Shown here piece after piece: positions 43,187 to 54,694 of a stretch of 64,000 bases of DNA. This DNA is from Ciona savignyi (Eukaryota > Chordata > Ascidiacea > Phlebobranchia > Cionidae). Position 1 is the first letter of the stretch, and every line of letters starts with the position of its first letter. The stretch covers positions 482,682-546,681 of the forward strand of contig CH003203.1 of NCBI GenBank assembly GCA_000149265.1, in the 5' to 3' direction. The notes below the pieces were generated by a model, which worked only from the letters and a program-made list of their open reading frames with translations, was not told the DNA's origin and searched no databases. The position numbers and the translations under genes are program-made.

Positions 43187-43410
43187 GTTTTAGTTTAGTT
43201 TCATTTTTGTTCCTTGGTTACATTAAAGAACAATGGCACAATTATTTTAAGTTAAGACAGGATAAAACGGCAAAACTACAGTTAAAACACGTCAGTGAAT
43301 AGACGTGGTATAATGGAGAAAAAACTATGATCTGACCGATAAACCTTACATTAATAAAAATAAATTACAGAATAATTTATATCAAAATTAATTAAATTTA
43401 TTGTTATTTG
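43187..43410. repeat. Dispersed repeat C, best copy
   Basis: About 220 bp matching 5545-5795 over most of its length. Starts TTTAGTTTAGTTTCATTTTT and ends ATCAAAATTAATTAAATT. Confidence 0.65.
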
Positions 43411-44033
43411 AGCTAGGTGAAGTTAGTCCACACATACCCTCACCCCCCATTAATCATATGGATGGGCCCTGGAATGGGAAACCTTTCAATCCACCAACCA
43501 TCTATCACCCCAATGGTTCCACACAGGAAGTGGATGATAAAATGACCAAACTTCCTTCCTAATTCGATGATTGGAAATATTCCTCACAGATTGGATAAAG
43601 TGGTGAAGGTAATATAATGTTTGCTTTCTAGAATATATTTCAGGTTTGCAAATAATTGCTTTGTTTTTAACATTATATTGTGGTTTTAAGTACATTATTA
43701 TGTATATGTCAATAAGATTATTAATATTGTTCATGTAAGTTTACCACTGCTACATTTTAGGAAAATACATTTTAGAAGGTTCTGCAATTTATGTGTGGAT
43801 TTAAGAAATAATAATACAATAGAATCTCCTTGTACAGAATAGGTATCGTATAACAACAATCATATGATTTCATTGTAGTCAGTTTTAGTCAGGTTAGCAT
43901 AGCTATTGCAATGTGTTTAATAAGGTAAAGGGAATTCTACAGTTTTTATTCAACCCCACAATACCCCTGGGTTCAAATGAAGTCTGTAGAATTTCCTGTC
44001 GTAAGACTGAACTCAGTTGATACTGATATTTTC

Positions 44034-44305
44034 CACTGGTTAGTCTGGTAAATTAGTGCAACGCCTTTCAACCAAAAGGTTGCAGATGCAAAACTCGTCC
44101 CTAGCTAGTCGGTGTGTCCTTGGACAAGGCACTTAACAGTAATTGCCTGAACCCAGCAAATTAATGGGTTCTACTAAATTAAAGGAACGTGTCTATCATA
44201 TACAACACACTGCAATAGCTCCGGTAACCCGATGGTGGGCACGAGATGATCTGACAATTGCATGTGTGTTAACCCCCTTGGTTTTCCCATTCACGGTTTG
44301 ATAAA
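44034..44305 (+). mobile_element. SINE-A copy
   Basis: Complete except the tail; lies 70 bp upstream of the SLC6 start codon. Confidence 0.8.
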
Positions 44306-44374
44306 AATCCCTTTTTTAATTTATTTGTTCCAAATTAATTTTTAAAATTTGTAGATCTTGTTTTGAGCTTTAAA

Positions 44375-47300
44375 ATGGCTGGAAGACAAAAATGGGGGAA
44401 GCGATTTGACTTCCTGCTGAGCATAGTAGGGATGACTGTGGGACTCGGGAATATTTGGAGATTTCCGTATCTGTGCTACAAGAATGGGGGAGGTATGTGG
44501 ACAACTTATCGCTTGAAATTGTCACTAAAATATTCTTGTTTTAAACTCGTGAATAGGGAAAAATCAAGTTAAACTTTGATTAAATTACCATCTTTCCACA
44601 GTCGTCATACTGCATCTAAGTCTTAATGCAATTGGGCCTTTAGCCGAATAGCCGTAACATCAATATGATGCCAGATGTTTTAGTGGGAACTTTACCAATA
44701 TTACTTGAATCCATCAGAATATTGCATTAAATAATAGATTTTATCCACGCCCATTGTTATGCTGCATGTATTCACTGTCTTTTAGCTTCTGCGGTTTGCT
44801 GTATTTTTTTGCACCTTTTTTAAAATAACTCTCCCATTTTTCTTTCATATAATAAAGGAGGAAACTATAAAAACTGAAACTAATATATTTACAGGGGCGT
44901 TTCTTATTCCTTACATTCTGTCAGTTATTTCGATTGGATTTCCACTTTTGTTTCTGGAAACCTCTTTCGGCCAATATGTAGGTCAGGGAATGACGAAAGC
45001 ATGGGGCATGGTTCCTTTGATGAAAGGTGAGTGGAATATATACGGATAGGATAGGATATTTATGTTTATCCCCCTAAATGAAAAAACCAATGGGGTTAAC
45101 ACACAGACAATCGTCAGATTACCTCACGCCCACCGTCGGGTTACCAGAGCTATTGTAGTGTGTTGTGTATGATTAACACGTTGAATAATCGAATACAATC
45201 TTGGGTGTTCCCTTTCAGGCAATATTTAGCCTTCCTGTTTACATTGCAACCAATGATGTGATGTGGGTTAGCGGTTAAGATGGCAAACTGTAACCTTACT
45301 TTCTAACACTCCAAGCAACCCTTACGTCACACTAATGGGAAATTATGTTTTCGTTGCATAATTCAGGGAGGGAAACTGGCCAAATAATATTTGTTATCTT
45401 AATGAGTGATGATTTGATTGAAAAATTCACTTTCCAAATTGTTTTTTTTTATCGAAATATATATATTGTTACTTTGGCTGAGTAAATCTGGCCGGTTAGT
45501 CTGGCGGTTAAGTGCGTCGCCTTTCAATCGAAATGTTGCGGGTGCGAAACTGGTCGCTAGCTAGTCAGTTGTGTCCCTGGGCAAGGCACTTTCCGGACAT
45601 TGCCTTGACCCAGCGGATTAATGGGTTCTACTAAATTGAAGGAACGTCTGAATCATACACAACACACTGCAATAGCTCTGGTAATTCGACGGTGGGCACA
45701 AGCTGATCTGACGATTGCCTGTGTGTTAACTTCCTTAGGTTTCCATTCACAGGGATAAACATGAATATCCTATACCTGCATTTTGGAGACTTTTCAACTT
45801 AACCCACCAAGCTCAGCGACGATGTTGATATCAGTTTCCACATGCATTGCAGGAATAGGGTTGGCTAACCTCATGATAACATGGTACGCCAATAGTTTGT
45901 ATGGAGTTGTGTTGGCATGGGCAGCCTGCTACTTTGTAAAAAGCTTCTCCCCAATTCTGCCATGGACAACTTGCAATAACATATGGAATAGTGGTAACTG
46001 TGTGGAGTTGTCCCATACTAGTGTCAACCTGTCAACAAATAACGCTACAACTCCAATTGGGTCAGGAGATAGTAAGAACAGTTTGGATTCAACCTCTTCA
46101 GCTGTTGAGTATTGGGAGTGAGTATGCGTGTCAATTCAGTATGCGTCAATACATTAAACAACACAAATATAAAAAGATAGGTATTGGATATAGCTAAACA
46201 AACAAACACAAAATAATTTAACTTTGTTACTCAAGTCAAGCAATATTTATTCTCATTGATTGTTGCAACAATATTGAAAAAAAAGACTTATTTTTGTTAA
46301 AAAAAACAATGCGAGTATAATTAAATATATATATGTCTATTTTAAGTATGTTTCCCAACATAAAATTTGTTTAATCTTAACAACATGATAATGCTAATAG
46401 TATTAACTTCATGCCTGTTTAACTTAGATATAAATATTTCATTTAAATTCAAGAACAAGGGCTGTGGACTTATAATCTTTGTTTTGAATAAGTACTGCAA
46501 TCACAATAATGTGGTTTGTATGTAAGAGTTGTTTACACTGCTAATTTAAAATCAACACGACATTAATGTAAACATCACTTTTGTGTAGCCTTGTACTATT
46601 GTAGTTTTGTATAAGATCCCCAAGTAACAGGTACCAATGACCTAAAATATTGCAGAATTGTTTCCTTTTTTCTTTTCCGTACAGTTTTATTCTTCACATC
46701 TAAAGAAGTATTTTTAAAATTTGCCTGGCATCCACGGGATTAAAATAATTTCTGATTCCTGTGAGTACCAAATAAAATAAATTTTGTTTTGTTTCTTAAT
46801 CTGACGATTAGTTGTTTAATGACGCCCCTTGCATTTTTTATTCACGGGAAAAACATGAAATATCCCAACACTTTTGTTTTTTTCAACTTTTTAACACATA
46901 ATTGCCCACATAACAACGTCTATTGTATTTTCCCATTCACAAAGACAAACATGAATATCCCGTATAAAATACAATTTCATGTCTGTGTTTGTAGAAACTA
47001 CATTTTGAAAGAATCACCGGGTCTAGAGCATATGGGGGGTGTAAGATGGGAACTCTTCTGTTATCTTATTGGATTATGGATTGTTGCATATTTCTGTATT
47101 TTCAAGGGAATAAAGTGGTCGACCAAGGTAAAACTAATTTAATACAATTATTTAACTTCTACTTTAAAGTGTATAAGAGTTTTAATAAATTAAAAGTTTA
47201 AACTATTACCAGATCCAAAGTTTGTGTAACCAAATTTATTTTTAAAATGTATGTATTTACTGTTGTCAAGTCTTAGGCATAGTATCAGTATTGAGTTAGA

Positions 47301-50300
47301 TTATCCTAGAAGAAACTCCAAATAAGTGACAAGTTATGCTTAAATTACAAATTAATAAATTCACAGTCATTGTCACCGCCAAAAAGTTGGTAAGATCCAA
47401 TCCAGCCGCTTATCATTGGTTGTGACTTGTGTCCTTGGGAAATGCACCTTGAGGACATTGCAGAACTCGTAGGAGATTATTGAAAACTAAAGCTTTGTTT
47501 GCATTGTGTGCAATGCACAAATAGAGATTCAGCAACTGGACAGTTGGCACAAGTTATTTGACCAAAATCATAATAATTCTAACATGTGGATTTTCTCCAT
47601 TGGTTTTCCTAAGACATTTGCGGATAAAATTCCTCGTACATTTTCCCATCACCCCGAATGTAAATGAAACATTTATTGCTGTTAAACCGGGACAAACACA
47701 TGTATTGTACAAAATATATGTCCAACCGGTTAATCTGGTGGTTTATTGCGACACCTTTCAACCGAACGGTTGCAGGTTCGAAACTGGTCACTAGCTAGTT
47801 GGTTGTGTCCTTGGGCAAGGCACCTAACGGACATTGCCTGAACCCAGTGGATTATAATCCTATTCAATGTAATGTGTTGTCCTAAGCTTTTATTAATCGA
47901 TACATAAATATTTCTGTTGATTTTATAGGTTGTCTATGTCACCTCCACACTGCCTTTAGTGATGCTTGTTGTTGTGTTGGTGAGGGGTGTAACACTCGAT
48001 GGGGCTGCAGAGGGAATCTACTTCTACCTGAACCCCAACATGACAAAGCTGGGTGAACCCCAGGTGGGTTAAACACTGGGTAATCCCCCAAGTTTATACA
48101 ATATTTTTAAACCTTGTGCCCACAGTCGAGGCTATTATGATTTAAAGTGATAGATATCAGCTGGTTCCTTTTTTCCCATTAGAAGTGTTTAACAATTAGA
48201 AAAATTATAAAATATATTTTTAAATTAAAATGTATTATCATTGCATTACAAGGTGTCATTTTGATTTTGTGCGATTTTCTTTTAGAATTGTGGTTTTTTT
48301 GTCAACTCTGCACCCACAAGTGTTTTTCATGCATCTTTTTGATTATGTATCTGGGCTGATCTACTTTATTGTAACGAAGTAGCAAAAAAATACTAAATTC
48401 AAGCTTGGGGGGGTTTTACAAACCTGCTAATGTGTTCAAAAATACACGAACAGGGCTGCCTGAAAACCGTAATTCCTACAAAATTTTTGAATCATTTTTT
48501 AAGCTGGAAAGCTGTTTTAAATGACGTTTTTTTATAGTTATTTTAGGATGGTCTTACATTTAACTAATTGAACTCACACGCAGGTATGGATGGACGCTGT
48601 CACTCAAGTCTACTATTCATACTGCATTGGGTAGTGGTGTGCTGGTGACATTGGCAACTCACAACAAATTCAATCATGATNNNNNNNNNNNNNNNNNNNN
48701 NNNNNNNNNNNNNNNNNNNNNNNNNNNNNNNNNNNNNNNNNNNNNNNNNNNNNNNNNNNNNNNNNNNNNNNNNNNNNNNNNNNNNNNNNNNNNNNNNNNN
48801 NNNNNNNNNNNNNNNNNNNNNNNNNNNNNNNNNNNNNNNNNNNNNNNNNNNNNNNNNNNNNNNNNNNNNNNNNNNNNNNNNNNNNNNNNNNNNNNNNNNN
48901 NNNNNNNNNNNNNNNNNNNNNNNNNNNNNNNNNNNNNNNNNNNNNNNNNNNNNNNNNNNNNNNNNNNNNNNNNNNNNNNNNNNNNNNNNNNNNNNNNNNT
49001 TGGCAAGTTACAACAAATTCAATTTTGATATCTACATGTTTGAAGAATCCTCTGCTTGAAATATGTGGTGGCTGCATAGGATATTTCGGATTGTATATCC
49101 CTGAATGAATAAATAATCGTCAGATTACCTTTTACCCACCATTCAGTTTTCATAGATATTTCAGTGAGTTGTATATATTTAAGATGTTACTTTAATTGTA
49201 GACGAACCTATTAATCCACTGGGTTTAGGTGATATCCACTAAGTGCTTTGTCCAAGGACACAACCGACTATGCTTTGGCTGGTTTTGATCCAACAACACC
49301 TCAATAACAAAACAACTCCCTAACCGACCAACATACAACACTTAGCTGTGATACAACATATCCAGTCATAATAAAACACACTCTCCCAGGGATTCAATAC
49401 TCATATCCCTGGTAAACAGCGGAACAAGTTTTATATCTGGGTTTGCAGTCTTCTCCACACTTGGATTTATGGCAAAGCAACAGGTTGGTAAAAATGAGAT
49501 AAAAATTTTATTTTTTCCACAAGTTACAGGTACCAATAACCTACATATTGCAGAATTGTTTCCCTTTATCTTTTCCTGGCAGTTTTAGTTTTATTATTAA
49601 GCTTAAACTCTAAAGAAGTCGTTTTATATTCGTTTGACATTCATGGAATTAAGTCGAATTCTTATTCCTGCCACATGGTTTAATCAGTTGAAAACATTCA
49701 CTTACTTAGTTGGTTGTGTGTTGGTGTAAGGTACTTGCAAGACATTAAAATCTAAGGATTGCCAGTGTGAAAACTTTCTTTAATTTTCCTACTTACTAGG
49801 GTAAAACATGAATATATAACATTAAATCATCATTTTGTGTTTTAAGCAGCTTTTATTTGATATAGTGATACTTTTGAAGTTATTTCACAGCCCTTTAAAG
49901 TATTGTACTAAATATGGACAATCCTATCAATATATAATCAAATATCGAACTGTGAATATTTCATTTATTAAATATTTTTCTTTTAAAAATACCTCTTTAT
50001 ATTTTTCTTAAGAACATATCAATAGAAGAGGTGGCTGAATCAGGTCCAGGATTGGTTTTCATAGTTTACCCACAAGCTCTGTCCATGATCCCCCACCCCC
50101 ATATATGGAGTGCCTTGTTTTTCCTCATGATCATTTTTCTTGGGTTTGACTGCTTGGTAAGTTATTCCCAAGTAGTACACTCATGTCTCATGTTTGTCCA
50201 GTGATGGAAAATCAAAGGCATTATAACATAGGCAATCTTGTTATCTTGGCCTACTGGGTTATTGGAGCTAGGATGAGATATATTCATGTTTATCCCCGTT

Positions 50301-52651
50301 ATCAGGAAAACCAAGGGAGTTAACACACAGGCAATCGTCAGATCACCTCGCGCCCATCGTCGGGTTACCGGAGCTATTGCAGTGTGTTGTGTATGATTCA
50401 CATGTTCCTTTAATTTGGTAGAACCCATTAATCCACTGGGTTCAGGCAATGTCCGTTAAGTGACTTGCCCAAGGACACAACCGACTAGCTAATGACCAGT
50501 TTCGATTCTGCAACCTTTCGGTTATAAGGCGTCAAACTATAAGTTTTCTTATTCACAGGGATAAACGTGAATATTTCAACAATTTATTTTTAATGTTTTG
50601 TAATAAATTGTTTTCTTTAAGTTTGTGTTCCAAGAGTGTTTGGTTGTGTCCATAATGGACATGTTCCCAATCTGGTATTCCTTCAAATGGGGAAGGGAAG
50701 CCATTCAGGCAATGTTTGTTCTTCTCATTGTCGGGATGGCTACACCGATGGTCACTGAGGTAAATTATCTTCTTAAAATTAGTAAATTTGTTTTTGAATA
50801 TTTAAAAAAAACGTTACTTAAGAGAACACTCACTTAAAATATAGCAAAAGGGAAACAGGAGAAAACATCAAAACTACAATCGCTATACAGCATCATTTAA
50901 GTAACACAATTTATTAAAATATACGGAGGTGGTCTGAAACACAAAATGATTAAATTTCTATTCATGTAACTTAGTTGTAGCCGGTCGTCAATAGAAGTGG
51001 TTTGAACAGGTGGGTAGTCAGTTGTGTGCTTGGGCACTCTGTAGATGTTATCTAAACCCAGTGGATAAAAATTGTATGTCATTTGATTACGGACCAATTA
51101 ATCATACACAGCAACTAATTCCAACAATTTGTTAAACCCATTTGCCTTTTAGGGTGGAATTTATGTGTTTTTGCTGCTCAATGAATACGGTGGGGCAGGC
51201 TGGTGTGTATTTTTCATTGGAACCTGCGAATTCATTGGTTTGGCATGGATCTATGGAGTGGACAGATACTACAAGCATGTTACGGAAATGCTACCCCATA
51301 TATCGGCCACTTGGATTAAATATTGCTGGAAATATGTTGGTCCATCTTTTTCCATGGTGAGTTGAAGATTTGTTTCTCTCTAGCATTTTAACATTTAAAG
51401 TTTTCGGCCTCTTAATTACAAATGTTTCCAAATGTAATTAGACAATTTGTTTTATTCTGGACGAACAGTCATCTCTTAAGCCGGAAGGCTGCTGGGTCGA
51501 AACAGGTAGAGGCGTTCCTTCTGATTTGGTACAACCAAATAATTCACTGGGTCCACATAATGGTCCTTAAAGGCATTAGGATACAACCATGAAACCAATT
51601 TGTAATCTAACTGTTCGCTTAAGTATTGCAGTAAGTCTACCTTTCAGCATACATTTTTCTTCTCTTTTACATTTAGTGTTGCATGCAGTAAAATACCAGC
51701 AAAAATGCAACCGCTTTTTTTCCTAGGGTGTATTAGTGTACTGGTTGACACTGTACAAGCCGTTGGAATATAAGTCCACTGTGTACCCAGTATGGGCCCA
51801 AGTGCTGGGTTGGTGCCTTGGCTTGAGCTCCTGTTTGTGGATCCCTGTATTTGCTGTGGTTGGACTGGCAAGGTCTTCAGGTGGCATAAAGCAGGTAATG
51901 CGATTAGATTGATTTGATATATGTAATAACGCGTTCAATAACTTTGAATTACGGTGATTTGTATCTTGAAGCGTGGTCAACGTGAAAAGTTTAATACACG
52001 TGATCTTCAGATAATTGTAAAGGACAAAGACTATCAGTGATTTTGGATAACTCTCACTCATGTGCCTGTTGCCAGCACTTTATTCACTTCTGTTTTTTTA
52101 CAGCAAATGTTTAAACGTATGTTAAACGTCTAAGCACGATGGTGCAACACAAGCTCTAAGACAGCGCTCCAAAAGTGTTAATATTTATCCCCGTTGATGC
52201 CTTTGACCAAAAATCTTGTCCGACCTGTTAGTCTGGTTGTTTTTTTGCGACGCTTTTTAACCGAAAGGTTGCAGATTTGAAACTGGTCGCTAACTAGTCA
52301 GTTGTATCCTTGGGCAAGTCACTTAACGGCCATTGCCTAAGTGAATTAATAGGTTTTAGTAAATTAAAGGAAAGTGTAAATTATACACAACACACTGCAA
52401 TAGCGGTAACCCGACGGTGGATGATCTGACGATTGCCTGTGTGTTAACTCCCTTGGTTTTCCTATTCACGGGGATAAACATAAATATCCTATTCTATCTG
52501 GATATTTATAAACTTGTTTATACTTCCTTAGCGTTGGAAGTCGGTTGTAGCCGTGACTAATTTGAAGAGGCAGCCAATGAAGACAGATTTCAATGTTTTA
52601 TCAATTTCAATTCGCGAGGAAATCTGCGCAAAACTTCCAGAAAGAGCATAG
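44375..52651 (+). CDS. SLC6-family Na+/Cl- dependent transporter (GABA/taurine/betaine/creatine group)
   Basis: Exons: 44375-44492, 44895-45026, 45853-46117, 46995-47127, 47929-48063, 48584 to gap and 49000-49037, 49390-49483, 50013-50156, 50622-50759, 51153-51356, 51727-51894, 52532-52651 (TAG). Phases match outside the gap. Twelve-TM symporter of the plasma membrane. Seen: TM1 [19 protein letters not shown] with the unwound ion/substrate region, [18 protein letters not shown], a glycosylated second extracellular loop with two Cys ([12 protein letters not shown]), [85 protein letters not shown] and [13 protein letters not shown]. The tail is 39 residues. Substrate cannot be fixed by eye. The TM6 exon (48584) has a frame break at 48626-48632 and then a 319-N gap. 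Poly(A) signal candidate AATAAA at 52813. Confidence 0.9.
45046..45186 (-). mobile_element. SINE-A 3' part
   Basis: GGATAGGATATTTATGTTTA to TGTGTTGTGTATGATTAACA; begins 20 bp after SLC6 exon 2. Confidence 0.75.
45490..45776 (+). mobile_element. SINE-A copy, complete
   Basis: From CCGGTTAGTCTGGCGGTTAA to GATAAACATGAATATCCTAT; among the best copies in the window. SLC6 intron 2. Confidence 0.88.
46624..46778. repeat. Dispersed repeat D, copy 1
   Basis: CAGGTACCAATGACCTA, ATATTGCAGAATTGTTTCC and CTAAAGAAGT match 49519-49682. Unclassified; both copies lie in SLC6 introns. Confidence 0.55.
46798..46962 (+). mobile_element. SINE-A tail fragments
   Basis: Two tail-like pieces (CTGACGATTAGTTG to ACATGAAATATCCC, and CCCATTCACAAAGACAAACA TGAATATCCC) in tandem; SLC6 exon 4 begins 33 bp later. 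Confidence 0.55.
47721..47860 (+). mobile_element. SINE-A head half
   Basis: CCGGTTAATCTGGTGGTTTA to TTGCCTGAACCCAGTGGATT, then ATCCTATTC; the 3' half is deleted. SLC6 intron 4. Confidence 0.75.
48681..48999. other. Assembly gap (319 N) inside the SLC6 TM6 exon region
   Basis: The 30 bases before the gap (48651-48680) and after it (49000-49029) are near-duplicates (26 of 30 identical) and both encode a LA(T/S)(H/Y)NKFN-type segment. The gap therefore hides either a duplicated exon or a haplotype misjoin. Confidence 0.9.
49093..49333 (-). mobile_element. SINE-A copy, diverged
   Basis: Reverse copy with AAGGACACAACCGACTA and CAGATTACC preserved; SLC6 intron after the gap exon. Confidence 0.65.
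49519..49682. repeat. Dispersed repeat D, copy 2
   Basis: ACAGGTACCAATAACCTACA, GCAGAATTGTTTCCC, CTCTAAAGAAGTCG, and ATTCCTGCCACATGG. Confidence 0.55.
50271..50541 (-). mobile_element. SINE-A copy, nearly complete
   Basis: Reverse copy between SLC6 exons 8 and 9; only the last part of the head differs. Confidence 0.85.
50815..50925. repeat. Dispersed repeat C fragment
   Basis: ACACTCACTTAAAATATAGC and AAAACATCAAAACTACAATC align best with the 980-1165 copy. Confidence 0.4.
52216..52498 (+). mobile_element. SINE-A copy
   Basis: Full length with short internal deletions; ends 33 bp before the last SLC6 exon. Confidence 0.82.
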
Positions 52652-53642
52652 TTTTCATTGCAGTCTGTTGCTGCACATTTTCCATCAGTGCCATAGTGTC
52701 GTGTAGAAGTAAACTGACCTTTGCATTGTCCCAATTGGTTACTAAATCTTTGAATATTGTTATCATCTTCACATTCTTTAACGATGATCATTTCCACTTC
52801 TATTTACAAACGAATAAATTCAATAGAATACGATGCTGCTTTAAATTGTTAAGTAAAAATTTTATATTTTAATGGTTTTTCCGTAGTAACTTGCGGTATG
52901 TAGTGTCGGTTTGTCACTTTCTCAGTTTATTTTTATTTACCTACAACTTTCCCTACAATTTAAAGTAAATAATCCTCAAACAGTTTCAAAATACCAACTG
53001 TCATAAAATAACCGGTGCTGAACATTCTCAAAACGACAGTCGTGCTTATATCTAAGGTTTCTCGGAAATTTCCCTGGCACTATTTACCCAGAATTTGCTA
53101 CTGTAGTTTTAAATAATATTACCTAACAACACTAGAAGAACTTGATTGGACATTTTCTGCGTTATAATACAAGGCGTAAATGTGACTGATTTCAGTGGAT
53201 TTACCTCATTCACACTTGTAATAATGTAGCTTATTTGTGATTGGTTATGCATATTTTGTTTTGGGGAATTTCCAAGGGTAAACTGGGTAATTTAAATTCC
53301 AGATATGTTTTTCTGATTTGTTTTGTACAACTTTGAATTTCTTAGAAATTTGAAGTGAATATTTCTTTTATTTTAGAGAATATCGGCGATAACGGCAAAA
53401 ATGCTAAAAACTTGGCCTATTCACATTTTTCCGATAACTGGAATTCCCCTTGGGGTTTTTGTTAAATTAAAGGTCGCTATAAGAGCATGCCAGATAAGAT
53501 GTAAGATGCATACACTCCGTACCCATCTTAAAGATTTTTCCCAAAAAATCAATTTCTCTGAAACTAAGTGATTAGTCTCATTTATGCATGAGATGTTATG
53601 GATAATATGGTTTGTATGTGCTGTGGCAAATTTTGGTAAAGA

Positions 53643-54422
53643 AGGATAGGATAGGAGGATAGAATAGGATATTCATATTTATCCCCGTGAATGGGAAAAC
53701 CAAGGGGGTTATCACACGGGCAATCGTCAGCAGGCCCGGTGCTAGAAACCGCGGGGCCCAATTAGAAATGTGATTGCGGGGCCCCTACTCTTCATAGCAA
53801 AATTTATGGGTGTTTATATATCATAAAATACATACCAGTACATACAAACTACAAAAAAAAACATTTAATACTTGCTATAAAACAAATTAAAGGTAATGTG
53901 GATGCTTATTTACGATATATTGTTTTACTTCCATATATATATATATATATTTATATTGTTTAGCAACCATACCCATTATGACGTAACAGGCAGACACAGA
54001 AATATAAATTTGACGTAGTTACGATGCATAACAAATTGATATTATGAGAAAGAATATTATTTCACTTTTTATTTTACGTTTCAGTAGTATTTTAAACCTC
54101 GTAATACAGAAAGAACCCCGCTAACGCGGGGCCCCTTCAAGGTGCGGGGCCCAATTTGATCTAATCGGTCAAATCGGCCTAAAACCGGCCCTGATCGTCA
54201 GATCACCTCGCGCCCATTCGTCGGGTTAACAGAGCTATTTCAGTGTGTTGTATATGATAGACAGGTTCCTTCAATTTTGTGGAACCCATTATTTCGCTGG
54301 GTTCAGGCGATGTCCGTAAAGTGCCTTGCCCAAGGACACAGCCAACTAGCTAGCGACCAGTTTCGTACCTTCAACCTTTCGATTGAAAGGCGACGCACTT
54401 AACCGCTAGACCAACCGGCCGG
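53643..54422 (-). mobile_element. SINE-A copy split by a hAT insertion
   Basis: SINE parts 53643-53730 and 54193-54422 are continuous once 53731-54192 and one ATCGTCAG are removed. Tail GGATAGGATAGGAGGATAGA. Confidence 0.9.
53731..54192. mobile_element. Non-autonomous hAT element, 462 bp, with 8-bp TSD
   Basis: CAGGCCCGGTGCTAG... and ...CTAAAACCGGCCCTG ends, flanked by ATCGTCAG (53723-53730 and 54193-54200). The ends and sub-terminal GGGGCCC regions match 17502-19045 in reverse, but the three 330-bp units are absent. No ORF. Confidence 0.85.
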
Positions 54423-54694
54423 TGAAGAAAGTTGCATATGTATAAAATAACCTAGAAAAACAAACGGACTTTACCTGCACCAAGTTACAACAAAAATACA
54501 AACGAGTGAAGATTGGTATCGGATGGAAATGATGTAAATTAATACAATCTGGATATCCTATCGATGCTTACGTAGAAGGCAGAAGGGAAAATAGGAGAGA
54601 ATGTTGGGAAAAAAGAAAACATTTTTTCTGTGATTTAATTTAATCATCTCTCGTTAAACTCGTAGTGTTGAATTAACGTGTTAAAGTGGTAAAG

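Larger units (their letters stand above)
42617..44374. other. Intergenic spacer
   Basis: 3' flank of FDXACB1, repeat C (43187-43410), one SINE-A (44034-44305), and otherwise AT-rich unique sequence without a supported gene. Confidence 0.5.
52652..54694. other. Intergenic spacer with nested SINE/hAT
   Basis: SLC6 3' flank, then about 800 bp unique AT-rich DNA, the nested element at 53643-54422, and 270 bp before the AASS start codon. No further gene seen. Confidence 0.5.

Noticed and set aside
48627..49077. ORFs made of unknown residues
   Set aside because: They run through the 319-N gap.
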